Source: Erythrocercus mccallii
Taxonomy: Eukaryota > Chordata > Aves > Passeriformes > Dicruridae
DNA: 64,000 bases
Direction: 5' to 3'
NCBI GenBank assembly: GCA_013397435.1
Contig: VZRG01000527.1
Location: 332,625-396,624, forward strand
A model generated the notes under the pieces. It was not told the origin of the DNA. It saw only the letters and a program-made list of their open reading frames with translations, and ran no database searches. The position numbers and the translations under genes were made by a program. This document shows positions 1-12,324 of the stretch, piece by piece (position 1 is the stretch's first letter; every line of letters begins with the position of its first letter).

Positions 1-3000
1 CAGTGCTGAAAATCATGACATGACATTTACAAATACAGTTTTTATGTGAGATTTCCAATAAGGTATCAGATTTCACCATGAGGGCCTAACAGTCTTTGTA
101 CCACTGAAATACAGCAAAGCAAATTTTTGTTCTGTAGTTTTGTTTCTGAAATGCATCATAGCAGAGTACAGTTTAAATATAAACAGAAAACAGTGCTTCA
201 GCTGTAAAGTCCTCTCCAAATTAACTTTCTCAAGAAATATTTTTAAGGCTGACAAATCATATGCAAGGTCTTTTCCCAAAAGAGAATTTTTCTTGGATTC
301 ATTTAGTAGTTGAAGGTTGTGTCATATGTCACTGGAAAGGTAATTTTTCCTAGTTTATGAAAAATGCCTTGAATTTGACTTTGCTGTCACAGGGGAATAA
401 TGATATCTATACAGGTAATAAACTAGCACACAGATTGCTATTGGTAGCTTTGCAGGAAGTGTACTATTTTATGGAGGATGAAAGGAAGTAACAGGGTGAA
501 TTAATATCAAATATGCAATTTATTTCTATAACGTGTACATGACTCAGGTTACCAGCATTTGTAATATTCTTTTAAATATTAATATTTAAAGCATAACAAA
601 CACCAGATCATTTTAGAGGAGCTAATGCACAATTCTGTATATTCAGTAAGCGATGGCTATTAATGTTCTCTTTTGTCTTCCAGACAGAAAATCAAAGCTA
701 TTTAAATTAAAGGATGTGTATAAAATCAATGTATGTTGATAAGGTGTGCACATTAATGATAACATTTGCAAACATTCTTTGTAACTTGTATATAATCTTC
801 TTTTTCTGGATAGGTAGGCACATTACCTGGCATCATCAGGAGCTCTTTAAATTAATTTCTTCCTTTGTTTTTTTATATTACTAGTTTTAAGCCTGTATAG
901 TAGCAGTCTAAGGGAGACTGTAGTGGTGCAGGTGTTATGGTGACACAACTGCGCGTGCTCTTGGATGAGTGAGATGTTCCCATACAGCCTTTTTGCCCAG
1001 GCTGAGGCTGGAAGCCAAGGAAGCTGGTTCCTGGTGCTGAGCTCAGATCTGGACCCAGGCAAGCCCCACAGCTGAGGTCAGCCCACCTCGGCCCACTGCC
1101 AGGCAGTGACCACTGCCAGCTCCTGCCTCCCAGCTGAGATCCTCACCAGCCCAGGGGATGATTCCCAACAGGGCACCGCTCAGCAGCTGTGACCCATTGA
1201 TCAGGCACTCAGTGCTTTGCGGGAGGCAGCTGGTCACTGTTCACATGGCATGCAATTCCAATGGCAAAAGCACAGGAGATCTCGTTTCCTAAGCTGGATT
1301 GAGTGCAGGGTAAGGGAAGCAAAGTGTAGACACTGACTGGGTGGAAAAACAGGCACCTAACAGCATAAATAGACTGAGACTAAGATCAAATGTGCAAAAT
1401 AGGCTTAGCTTTAGCTTAGGAAGTGATTGTTGAAATCCTATGTTGAACACACAACAGCTACAGTAGAGATTTAACAAACTAAAAAGAAGCAAGAAAAAAA
1501 TGATGATTCTTTTTCAAATTATTATTTTCTGCACATTCAGCACATCCACACTTGCATCCACATTTTGTAATTAAAACAGGTTAGAGAAGGTTCCATGTAG
1601 TCATTATTTATTCCACATGGTATGGTCCAGCTAAATGTTCTGGCTGGTTGCATAAACCTCAGCCTTAACATTCATCATTTAACTGTGATCTATAGAGGTG
1701 TAAAATTTGCCCCGCACCAACTTGCAACCAGGTTGGAGGCCAGACTTCCAATGCAGAACATTTGTGCCTAGGCCTTCTGCTAGCAAAAATATCTTGGAAA
1801 GGATGAAAATAGAGTGAGGTAGCCTTTTGTTCACCAATAAGTCATTGAATCCAAAGGGATCTTAAATGACTTGGCAAGGCAGCTTGACAGAATCAAAACA
1901 AAGGCCATACAAGGCATTGTTCCTCAAGAAAAGGAACTCTGTTGGCTGTGGGCAATGGAACTGCAGGATGTCATTGGTGTACGCAGAAAGGCACTGGCAC
2001 CGAGATATCTCCCCAGAGCAAGGAACATCCTAACAGGTTTTGAGGAGGGCTGCAACCCAAATATGCAGAGGATATAAACACACCAGATATAACCATATTA
2101 ACATGAAGAATCTATTTTTTTCAGCTTCTGCATGGGCTGAAGCCCTTTTACTCTGAAGTAAATGTTCCCCAAACAAAAACGATCAGAACTGATCTTCAGA
2201 AAAGCTTTTTTCATATGAATAATTACACCTTAAGAAAACTGTGATAGGTCTATTTATCTGTGGTCAAATTTACTGGAAATATTTGAAACACAATATATAT
2301 TTTTCAGTGAGAAATGCAGGAACAAAACCCCATGTTCCAATGTCAGCATTAAAGCTTAAGAATTTTATTTCTGGGATAACCAGGAACAGTCTATTTCCTT
2401 CTAAACTTGAGTTCAGACACATGAGCAAAATATCAGATCTCACTTTCAAAGGTGCCACTTTAAAAGAGATGGTTTGACAGGAAAGTTGAATCAGCCTTTC
2501 TCTCCTTGGCAAAGTGCCTAATGAGGTACAGAAAAAAGGGTTACACCTGTTTAGAAGCCAAAAACTTTTTACAGAAATAGAAAGGGATGCTCAATAAGAA
2601 TGAGAACCTGAATCATTACTGTCAAGAGCTTGACTGGGTGGAAGGAACGGGGGCACAATGGAAAAGTCACAGCCACATAATCAATGCCACATCTAAGGCA
2701 TACCCCAGACTGTGGTTTATTTTATTGCTATCTTCTTGTACTACCTTACCAAACTGAAGATAAATTTCATAATCATTACCAAAAGAGTATTTTATCTAGT
2801 GCCAAATTTTGAAAATAATTTCTTGCAAATGGCTTTTTGCTCAATAAAAATTAATTAAGGAAATTATGTAAAAAATATATCCTTGGGTAGAATATGCTCA
2901 ATACAATGAAAACCAAGCATACTTTAAAACAGAATCTGTTGACAATAATCCTGAATGCCATTGCTCCCAGCAGATGTAAGACCTGTCACTTACACAGTAG

Positions 3001-3424
3001 CCACTATATAAAGTTGCAGATTTGTCCATCCTCTGTTAATATGCATCCCTATGGCAGATGTAAAGTTCAAAATCAATTTGAGCTTTGCCAGTGGTTCCAA
3101 AATGTAATCATGCACAGAACTCCATATAGTGACATTTAAAATGTGCACAGATATGTACATCTCACATCCACTTTAAATCTCGTATTTAAAGAGAATTGCA
3201 GAAAAGTATGAACTCTTTCATACATTTGTCCAAGTCTGCAAGAAATAGCAGACAGTTTAAAGTGAAAACAAAATTATTATACGACTGTATACACAAAACT
3301 TTATTCCCATTATGTGAATATGTCTATGGACAAAGCAACATTATTGTGATGATACTTGTATTTAGCATTCAATTAAAATTTGTGTGCTTTTCACTCTTAG
3401 TACAATGTATAAATGGATATTTTT
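1..3424. other. Non-coding stretch, no gene seen
   Basis: AT-rich unique-looking DNA with no recognisable exon or repeat family. A GC-richer patch lies at about 960-1240, with overlapping short open frames on the minus strand; I could not assign it to a gene or to a known LTR. The 68-codon frame at 1871-2077 has no motif I recognise. Confidence 0.6.
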
Positions 3425-3489
3425 GGGAAGGAGGGAGAAGAAGGGAGAAGAAGGGAAAAGAAGGGAGAAGAAGGGAGAAGAAGGGAGAA
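3425..3489 (+). repeat. Polypurine minisatellite, 10-bp unit GGGAGAAGAA
   Basis: The plus strand is uninterrupted purine across the tract. From 3433 it is built of about 5.7 copies of GGGAGAAGAA, with one unit reading GGGAAAAGAA. Mirror-symmetric polypurine tracts of this type can in principle form triplex (H-DNA), and length variation between individuals is likely. The open frames crossing it on both strands are products of its low complexity and are not genes. Confidence 0.9.
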
Positions 3490-4471
3490 TCAGACTGTGT
3501 CAGATTTAGTCTATATAAAGGATGTAAAAAATGTTTCCAGTTTTGGCCAGTACTTATTGGAGTTACTGTATGCATGTATGTAAGTTAATAATGCTAAGGA
3601 ATAAGAAAGCAAACCTGTACTACCATTCTCTTTTCATGTATTTCCTCTCCTGTGCCTTTGAATTTGGTTCTTCATATACCTGTTCTGAATATCTGAGTGG
3701 ATTATCTCTGTCCATTAATTTTCTAATTTTATCTGTCAAATATGCTCTCCAATTTCCTTTACCTTTTAATAAGACTGTGCATGAAAATACGGCTTGCTGG
3801 AAATTGCTTCTGGAGAATGCTAGAATAGATGCTTGACGGGTATATTATATGGAAAAGGCTTTGTTTATTTCTCCATGTAATCTGACACAATTAGGATATA
3901 ACCAAATAGAATATAATTTGTGTCCTGTGTCTCATGAGGTCCTTTGAAGGAGCTGAATATTATGTAACTCTTTACTTTCTGCTAAATATAGAATCTGCCA
4001 TTCTTTTCTGAAGGAAGTCATTACATCTTGATTATTGAAAAATATTTTATAGGACAAGTATTTTCTCCCCAACAAGGTTAAATTTTATTAGCCTTTGGTA
4101 ATGGTCCTTTCTAAAGGGTAATTAATGTGTGACCAGCAGCTGCTCCAAGGAAAACTAGACAGTGTTTTTTATGTATAATTGCAAAAAAAAATCCTTTATC
4201 TTTGTAAGCAGGTTTCTCATCAGTGTGCGTTTCACTAGCTCTCAGCACCCCAAACATGTCAGCTGGCCATCAATCATCCTCTGGCACAGGAGGCCCTTAA
4301 GATGAAAAATCTCAGTAGAGCTGTTTTAGAAATCCAAAATTGTGGTTATGAAATTCTTACAGATATCAGTAGTAATGAGTCACAAAGTGACAGAATTTGG
4401 GATGAATCACCGTTGAGTGGTAGAAGGGATAAGTGACAAAAATTAAGAATTCTTTCTGAAAATGGCTGAGG
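3490..4471. other. Non-coding stretch, no gene seen
   Basis: AT-rich DNA between the minisatellite and the first LTR. No exon, RNA gene or repeat family recognised. Confidence 0.6.
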
Positions 4472-4476
4472 GGGTC

Positions 4477-5153
4477 TGTGGTCCGACCCAGAATGCCACA
4501 ATCTTCCCAGAGAGAGAGGTCTCACTAGAGACAACCTTCCAGGGGTCTCAGGCAGTCCTCCAGCCACCAGGCAGCCTCAGCAAGGTGGGTGCAGCCTGTG
4601 GCTGAGGTGGTCAGCTCTTAGCAGTGATTTCAGCTCTGCCTTGCGAGGTGATCCCAGGCCAGCTCAGAGACAGAGAGACAGGAGAGTTGTATGGCAGTTC
4701 CACAGGGGAACCTTTATTGTCCAGCACCCTGCAAAGGAGGCCAGGGACAACAGCTCCCTACTGAAGTGGGCAGAAGCTGGGGTATTTATGGGGAGAGCGA
4801 GGGTGGTGCCAAAAATACCAATGGGTTAGAAAGAATCTACATGGGTGTATCAGAGAATTATGGGTATTCGCCATGACCAAGGAGAACAGCCTCATCTAAG
4901 GGTTATCTCTCCCGGGAGGGTTGAGATGAGCTTATCACATTCCATTCAGGACACATCCCTGCAGGGCAGAGGCCTGGCAGGCTTATCCACCTCCACATCT
5001 TTCTGCATAGTTGCTTGGTCCAAAAATTCCCATGTCAGAGGAGACTTATTGAAACCTGATCATTGTTTCTTTGCTCTGGGAATTAGTTTTGTTGGTGTGG
5101 CCAGATGTAGGAGGGCAAACATGAGTTACATGGTTGAACTCACCAAATTACCA
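4477..5153 (-). mobile_element. Solo LTR of an endogenous retrovirus, minus strand
   Basis: Read on the minus strand the block starts TGGTAATTTGG and ends GTCGGACCACA, the TG...CA form of an LTR. It carries a TATA-like CATAAATACC (4781-4790) about 65 bp before an AATAAA polyadenylation signal (4713-4718), the normal U3-R order. GGGTC directly flanks both ends (4472-4476 and 5154-5158), a 5-bp target-site duplication. No gag, pol or env reading frame lies next to it, so it is a solo LTR left by recombination, or an isolated LTR. I do not recognise the family; a 5-bp duplication would fit ERVL-like elements. The boundaries rest on the TG/CA ends plus the duplication and could shift if the repeat match is chance. 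Confidence 0.55.
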
Positions 5154-5158
5154 GGGTC

Positions 5159-7104
5159 ACTGCTTAGTCTGGTCAATGAGGAGTGAAGATCAAAACTGTG
5201 CCCAGCATGACTGACTCCCAGGTCAGATGTTTGGGAAAAGGATGATGTCTTATGGAGGGCAGTCCTGCTCATTCATGTGGGCTACCAAAGCTTCATATGC
5301 CCCTGAACACACTGACAAAGACCCATGGGGGCTTACTCTTTGCTTTACTTTTATGACTTCAATCCACCAAGCTGGAAGAAAAGTGATAGTGGATTTCTTT
5401 TACTTTCCAGATGAAAAGTCTATGTTATTATATTGGCATCCTTGAAAAGTAATGCTTCAGTGTTATACACTATTTCAGAAATCTGAGGGTTTGAGTCAAT
5501 TGGACCTTTACTACACCCACACTCACCTAGCTTGTTATCTGCTTGATAGAGGAGCTGCAAAGCAGTGTAGGAAGACAGAAACAATTGCTATTTATTTTGC
5601 TTACTCTTAATTGATTTTTTTTCTTCTTTATTCTCTGTCTTTCAAATGAGTCTTTCATGATTCTGGGATATGATAATCTACTTTTACAACTTTATGTCAC
5701 CTCACGCCTTCACTCTGATCCCCTCTCTGCTTTGCAATATATGTATTACACAAGCAATGTGCATTGCAGAGTATTAGACAGTTCTCTCTTTCCTTGCTAG
5801 GTTAAAGAATGATATACCTTTTCAATTTATTTTCAATGAAAGTTAGGAAATGACAGCTGTATTTGGTTTTTACTATCTAAAGTGAATGATAGTGGCTTAC
5901 CAACTGACTTATTTATTTCTGTTCTTTCCACACTGTGCTACAATTGTTGTAAAATATTAGTCTGGTCTATCTTGGAAGAACTGTACTTGACTATAGCAAG
6001 TCCTTTGCTTTTGAATTTTAAAAATATATAAATAAATTATGGCAATTCTGGGCAGAATAAACTCTTGCAAGGGGCTTAAATCTACACAGAATTAGCCTAA
6101 TTATTCCTTACAGATCCCTAAGAGTAAGGATGCAGTGAAAGGAATGTTTTACAGGGGTTCCAAGATTACAGAGAAGTTGCTCATCTTTCTTCAAATATGT
6201 AGGCATTATTAAAAGGAGATAAACTGTTTCTTTATGTTTAAGAAATGGTTTAGAATTTTCTCTGCAATTGCCTTAATGTCAATCAAAATGATGTAAAAGT
6301 CTTGAAAGGAAAAATGTATAAGATCTATTAGAACAACTCTATAATGTATGGATTGACAGAAGAGGATGTGAGGAGGCTCAGGAGGGACATTACAATTTCT
6401 CATCAAAAACTCTTCCTGCTAACACATTTATCTTTTTCTTCTCATAAACCAAAAGTTCCTTCCCTTCAACAGCTCTCCCAAAAGAGGTGTCAAAGGAGAT
6501 AAGGTAAATATACTACAGTCAAAACCATAGATTTGCGGCAGTACTACTATATCTGCTTAGCAATGTTGTTATCTCTGTATTCATGGGACTCTGACCTGGG
6601 TACCCACAAGGTAATTAAAGTGCAGCCTACATGCTTATACTCAAAATTTTGATGCTAAATGCTGCTCTGAAGCAGGTGTTTTCCCAAAAAACTGTTTAGA
6701 TCTGTATCTCCCCAAAATAAATCATAACAATATTCTCTCCTTGCTTATGAAGATGTGGCTTTCAATACCTCCAAAGGGAGGAGTGTTGGCCCTCTGTTTC
6801 ACACATCTTGGCTGGAGACTCTATCCACTGAACTTTAAAATGCAGGAGTCTTTCCTGTTTTTGTTAAGTTTCAAGAAAAATAATGATTGAAAGAGCTATG
6901 TGATGTAAGACGTGCCATTTGGACTTCCCTCTCCTGCCCAGTTCCTCACTAGCTAACTCCACATTCTGACCTGTTTTTCATGAGGTCTTCTCTAGTTTCT
7001 GCGAGTTTATCCTTTTCATATTAGCCTGAGTATCTATCCAGAGCATTTGTGTAAACAGATATTTGCAAAGAGGAAAAATTCTCTGTATTAGTTTCACAGC
7101 AATT
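5159..7104. other. Non-coding stretch, no gene seen
   Basis: AT-rich DNA with only short open frames. No exon structure or repeat family recognised. Confidence 0.6.
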
Positions 7105-7292
7105 TCAAGATATGATACACAGACCACAGAATATTCTGAATTGCAAGAGACTCACAACGATCATCAAGCCTAGCCCTTAGGTGAATGGCCTGTAGTACAG
7201 GGATCAAACCCTATTAGCTATTAGCACGATGGTACAGGGAGCAAACCCTATTAGCTATTAGCAGCATGCTCTAAATAGCTGAAGTAATCTCA
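7105..7292 (-). mobile_element. tRNA-Ile-derived SINE with CR1-like tail (TguSINE1-like)
   Basis: On the minus strand the head matches the tRNA-Ile pattern: TTCAGCTATTTAGAGC (compare AGCTCAGTTGGTTAGAGC), TGCTAATA around the AAT anticodon, and GGTTTGATCCCTGTA, the internal B box of RNA polymerase III promoters. It then reads GGCCATTCAC and passes into a tail, CTAAGGGCTAGGCTTGATGA and later ATTCTGTGG, like the 3' end of CR1 LINEs. That architecture is known from the passerine SINE TguSINE1, mobilised by CR1. Unusually, a 37-bp block is duplicated in tandem (7195-7231 and 7232-7268), so there are two anticodon-to-T-arm segments and two B boxes (7201-7210 and 7238-7247 on the plus strand). The copy is diverged and probably inactive. 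It is a SINE, not a functional tRNA gene. Confidence 0.82.
7195..7268 (-). repeat. 37-bp tandem duplication inside the SINE
   Basis: Copies 7195-7231 and 7232-7268 both begin GTACAGGGA on the plus strand and contain CAAACCCTATTAGCTATTAG. They differ at only a few positions, for example GGATC versus GGAGC in the B box, so the duplication is younger than much of the decay in the rest of the SINE, or was present in its source copy. Confidence 0.9.
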
Positions 7293-9375
7293 GCGTCACT
7301 TTTATCCCAAACTGTTCTCTACTTATCACTGAGTGGTTGCACATCCATTATTGTCAATTCCTTAGTGTTTATGTGAATTACAAGCTGGGGAACAGTGCTG
7401 ATCCCTGTTTACCAGCAAAGTTTTCATTAGTCTTCCCCTCACTCAACTGACAATGTGGTTCAGTTTAAAAATGTGAAAAGGGCTCCATGCTCAATATTAA
7501 ATGTAAAGAATAGTCAGAAAAACAAACTCATGCTCAGGTGTCTCAAATGTTTATTTTTAGGCTTACTTGGAAATTATAGATAAACACTGTTATTCTTAGA
7601 TGAGTAAATAAAGCACAGAGTTTTTTCTTGTATGACAATACTCTTTCATGATATAAACATTATTCATGTGATGTGATAACATACAAAAAATACCTTGCTA
7701 GAAGCAAGGTATGATCTGGAAAACATGCCTTTCACTGAAGCATCATGTGTTACTGCCTAAAGTATGGTTTCAAGCCTAAAAACAACCTTTTTATAACTTT
7801 TACCATAAAAGCTCCATATTTACATATCACATGTTGACAACTGTCAGCTTAAATCTGATGAAGTTCCAAAGAAAAAATATGTTCTGCTATTGGGCAATCC
7901 TACAAAGTGGGTCTTGAAGCCACAAACTGGTTCCATGCATCTGATATCGCGCATTATCAATCAAGAATGCAGCTTCCCTGCTGACCAAGCACAAACCAGA
8001 GATTACATGGCTCATGCTTCCATGATAATGGTGGCTCTTCAGTGGTAACAAAAAGAAAAAGCAGCAGGCAGATATTGTCATCAAAGTCATTGTTTATGCA
8101 TCGAATGTGCAAGGGGAGGTCACTTATCCCCTTTATTCAAAGTGGCCTTTCACAGTTTAGGCAAAGCATTTCAAGGTTCATTGGAGTGTTCAAAGTCCTC
8201 TAAGCCTGCTTATTCAGGTAAGGGTTTCTGCTAGAAAACCTAAAGCTATGCCGTGGGAGACAGGACTGTGGAACACAGGGGTGGAGGTAAAGGGCAGGTT
8301 GGGGCTACATGCCAGCAGCTGACAGCCATGGCTGGATGCCTCCGGGTCCTTTCTCCCCACTGCTGATTTAGAGGCTTTCCATAGTGGAGATGATTGCTCC
8401 TCTTCGGAAGTCACAGCGAGGCTCTTAAGGAGGCTGAGGTTTTGAATTCAGAGCTGACTGAGGATCTGTGCTAGGCTGGACCTGGCAGGACTGAGTGGCA
8501 CAGCCAGTGCCCTGAAAGACACATACTGGAAGTTGCTGAAAAGATTTTAGGATGCCATCATCTCTTTTACTGTCAGGCAAAAAGACCTGCCTGTGGCAGG
8601 AGTGCAAACTCCATAGGTTTTGGTTTCCTCTGCTGTCATTTTTTTCAGTCAACAAACTGATTTAAACAAAGCATGGATCTGAGTTAAACAAAAGCCCCAA
8701 CAGTCTGATTCTCATAAATGTTTAAGGACAGTTTGTATCATTCTGTCAGCTTAAATGGGCCTTGTAGACTTAGTAAACTATTTGAGCATTCCCTGTAATG
8801 CTTCTGATATTACGTATAAGGAATAAAGCAGCATTCATATAAATAAAAGTCAGGATCTAAAATGCAGTCTTTCAAGACTTCTAGAGAGAGAAAGAAAAAA
8901 CTCATCTCACATGATAATCCCATAGCCATGCAATCAGCCTTACCTCTTACTATAAAAAAATGCTACCACAGTTGTGGCAGTAATTAGTAAGCCAAAGAGA
9001 AAGTAAAATATATTAGAACGAAAAGCAAGTAGTATATCTGGTGCAAAGGTTGGCTTGATTTTGGCTCAGTCTTTAGTTAGTTTAAATATTAGAGGATTTT
9101 TGCCTGGATTTGTCTTCAAGTAAGAAGCAATAAACAATGGTGAAAGCTGTAAAGTTACCCAATCTTTTTGAATAAAGGTACTCCACATGATGGGAGAAGA
9201 AAATCCCTAGTTACAACACTATTTTATGCTTCCAACTTTTGAAACCATGTCCTCTGCACTGGGGATATGGAGATTTTTTTTTTTCCCCAGGAAACCACAG
9301 GAAAAGCTCTCTTGCCACTGTTGTCAATATGTCTACAGTATGGTTTAACTGGTAGGATTCTCACAAAAATATTGA
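7293..9375. other. Non-coding stretch, no gene seen
   Basis: Mostly unique AT-rich DNA. A somewhat GC-richer part at about 8210-8660 has overlapping short frames on the minus strand but no motif or splice pattern I can support. The only structure noted is the small hairpin at 7690-7712. Confidence 0.6.
7690..7712. repeat. Perfect 10-bp hairpin with 3-nt loop
   Basis: ATACCTTGCT (7690-7699) and AGCAAGGTAT (7703-7712) are exact reverse complements around the loop AGA. There is no T-run to suggest a terminator and no flanking stem to suggest a microRNA precursor. Confidence 0.85.
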
Positions 9376-9380
9376 CTGTC

Positions 9381-10481
9381 TGTGGTGGACTGACCCTGGC
9401 TGGATGTCAGGTGCCCTCTAAAGCTGCTCTATCTTGCCCCTCAGCTGGGCAGGAGAGAGAAAATACAACCAAAGGCTTGTGGGTCTAGATGAGGACAGGA
9501 AAAGATCACTCACCAGTTATGGGCAGAACAGACTTGGAGAAATTAGTTAAATTTATAAACTGTCATATCAGAGTAGGACAATGAGAAAATAAAAACAAAT
9601 GTTAAAATGCCTTCCTCCAACTCCTTCCCTCTTCCAGGGCTTAACTTTACTTCCAATTTTCTCTGCCTCCTCCCCTCAAGTGGTGCAGAGGAACGGGGAC
9701 CTGGGGCTGTGGTCAGTCCATCATACATTTTCTCTACTCTTTCCTCCTCAGGGGAAGGATCCCTCACACTCTTCCCCTACTCTAGCCTGGAGTCCCTCCC
9801 ATGGGCGACAGTCCTTCACAGACATCAACCTGACTCCTCCCCGCGGGCTGCAGTTCTTCAAGGACTGCTCCAGCATGAATCCCTCTCACAGATTTAAGTA
9901 CTGCAGGAGCAGGCTGCTCCAGCCTGAGTGCCTCACAATTTCACAAGTCCTGTCAGCAAACCTGCTCCATTGTGAGCTCCTCTTTCCACAGGGCCGTGGG
10001 TCCTGCCAGGACCCTCCTCCAGCATGGGCTTCCCACTGAGTCACCTCCATTAGGCCTCTACCTGCTCTACTACCCTCTACTGTGGGGTTTTCCATGGGCT
10101 GCGGGTGGATCTCTGCTCCCCTGTGGACCTGCAGTGAGGACAGTGAGAGAGCCTGTCACACCATGGGCTGCACCATGGGCTGCAGAGGAATCTCTGCTTC
10201 AGTGCCTAGAGCACCTCCTCCTCTCCTTCATGGTTTCTGCAGGGTTCTTGCTCTCACATTTTCTCACTCTGGTCTCCGGATGATGATGCACAGGCTTTGT
10301 TTCCTCCCTTCTTAAATCTGTTACCCCAAAGGTGCTACCACGTTGCTGATGTGCTTGGTCTTGATCCATCCTGGAGCTGGCGTTGGCTCTGCTGGACACA
10401 GAGGAAGCTTCTGGCAGCTTGTCACAGAGGTCAGCCCTGCAGACACCCACTATCAAAACCTTTCCATGCAAACCAAATACA
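9381..10481 (-). mobile_element. ERVL-like solo LTR, minus strand
   Basis: The left edge TGTGGTGGACTGACCCTGG followed by ATGTCAGGTGCCC is recognisable as a bird repeat seen in many introns (common form TGTGGTGGGTTGACCCTGG). The block continues with that repeat's typical order: repeated TGCTCCAGC / CATGGGCTGC modules, then CTTCTGGCAGCTTGTCACAG, and the right edge CAAAACCTTTCCATGCAAAC. Read on the minus strand it has TG...CA ends. CTGTC (9376-9380) and CTGTT (10482-10486) flank it, a 5-bp target-site duplication with one mismatch, as expected for ERVL. The many open frames on both strands are by-products of its GC content. No internal viral genes are present. The family assignment is from memory of the repeat, not from a search. 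Confidence 0.75.
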
Positions 10482-10486
10482 CTGTT

Positions 10487-11444
10487 GATCAGGAAATATG
10501 TGCTAGAAACTGTGCTGTCAAGAACACCTTTGCACCACCACAGGTTTCACCCATGTTCCTTCAGAGACATTCTATGACATGGGGTATACAAGGAAAGGGA
10601 TACAGAAGGAGTGAAAATTCGGTGCATATTCCTTTCAGGTCTCCCAAACACAGTAAGAAAGAGTTTGGGGAGTATTTACAAGAGCTGCCAATGCTGTTCT
10701 GCCTCCATGGTCTCTGCAGACCTTGCAGAGAGGGAAGCAAACCCCATTCTGCCCCACAGACTGGTGCTTGCTCTGATCTGGCCCCTTGAGCAGCCCCTTT
10801 TGCCCATAGACCTTGAGCAGGAGCTGGGTACCATTAGCTTCATCAGGCTGCTGATGACTGACACAAATCCTCTGTAAGGGGAACAAATCCCAGAGAAGAG
10901 AATGAAGAGACCAGAGATTCCAACTGGATATCCAAATTCCAGTCATGTTCCCAACCCAAATTAACCACAGTGGCCACTACAGAGATGTAATAATTGAAGA
11001 ATAGGCTGCATAAATATAAAGGTGTGTGATTTTTATATTTGCCATTTAAAAAAACATTGATAGTCACACAGCGAGGAAAATGCTGCATTTTATGAGTCAT
11101 TAGCCCCCTTTATGAGATACATTTTGGACTGTATATCACTGTATTGCAAGAGAAAGTATTTCAATAAGATTAATTAGCTGATGTTTGTAAAACATTTTGA
11201 ATCTGGGAAGCATTGTATAAATGTGAGCTATTATTATTGTTATTTATTATAAGGGAGATGCAAATCCTCTCTAACTGTTGACTAAAGCCTTGCAATTTTT
11301 ATGGTCACAACTTTGTCAAAAAGATTTTTATCCTCCTAGCAGCAAAGCGCTCCCAAAGATGTTGAGGCTTTAATCAACAGCTGTGATACCTCAAGCAAGT
11401 TATGAATTTTACTTGATTTACAGCAGTTGGGTTTTTAAAAAAAA
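10487..11444. other. Non-coding stretch, no gene seen
   Basis: Open frames on both strands overlap at 10590-10950 in moderately GC-rich DNA, but none shows a recognisable domain. After 10950 the sequence is AT-rich and unique. Confidence 0.55.
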
Positions 11445-11648
11445 TTTTTAGGGATGGGGCGGGGAGAACTGTGTCCTTTTCAAAACATGTAACATAAGGC
11501 CAAAAGCTCCTTGGAGGAAAACCACGTCCACCTCAGTGAGGCTATTAAATCCATGTTCAGGCACTCAGTGAATGACCTGATTTTCATGGCACGAAGGAGG
11601 TAATGATTCCCACTAAACCTGCCAGGAGCTGCTCTGGGAACGTGCACC
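11445..11648 (+). repeat. Arm A of a 204-bp inverted duplication
   Basis: This segment (beginning TTTTTAGGGATGGGG, ending GGGAACGTGCACCC) reappears in reverse complement at 12839-13042, inside a CR1 element. By hand alignment the arms differ at roughly 15 positions, including two single-base gaps; several differences are C/T or G/A. I do not recognise the segment as a known repeat, so this copy is probably the original. Confidence 0.88.
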
Positions 11649-12324
11649 CTTAACAACATGACTTATTTTCTTAGGTCTGGCTGCAGGATCCTCTGTTTAG
11701 ACATGGCTAGATTGTTTTTTGATTGTTTTTTCTCTTTGTAGCTACTGCTTGTTTGCTTTAAATCCTGGTCCTTCATACAAAGAGAGCTGTGCAAATACCA
11801 AGGGAGCTTGAGTTATTCAACAGAGGGAAAGGAAGCTCCCCCACAATTTCCCCAGTGCCCTGGTAATTATTCCACATGGTAAGAACTCCTAAGGGAATCC
11901 CTAAGGGGAGTTGTCAGCAGCATTTTTATACTCTCTTAACCTGATGCAGACAGCAACACATGCAAGCCAAAGACAGATAGAAACAGATTCTTCTTTCAGA
12001 TTCCCCTTCAGGGTGTCCTCATGGGCAATGTTTACTGGAAACTGAGGCGATTTGTATGAAGAAAAGCTATTGTCTCCATCAGCATTATTGAAAAAACACC
12101 TGGAAGAAGCAGAGGATGAAATCTGTGGTATTCAGCTAATAGGATCACTTAGAAAGGGGTTCTGGGAAGCCCTGACTCTCCTATAGCTGGTGGCAGTGTT
12201 TCCATTTTTCACATGCATGCACACAGCCTACTCTTGCAGTTATGCACTTTAATCAGAAATGTTTGAAAACACTGGCTTTTTGCACACCTGCAGCGTGGCA
12301 TTTGCAATACTACAGGCTTGATGC
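11649..12324. other. Non-coding spacer between inverted arm A and the CR1
   Basis: Unique-looking DNA with no gene. Together with the 5' part of the CR1 it forms the roughly 1.2-kb segment lying between the two inverted arms. Confidence 0.6.

Noticed and set aside
7195..7292. A functional tRNA-Ile gene
   Set aside because: The head is interrupted by a duplication, the arms are degraded and a CR1-like tail follows, so it is a SINE.
7690..7712. Transcription terminator or microRNA hairpin
   Set aside because: The stem is short, has no T-run, and lacks the roughly 60-80 nt fold of a microRNA precursor.
9599..10315. Overlapping frames of 77-146 codons
   Set aside because: They lie within the ERVL-like LTR at 9381-10481 on both strands.
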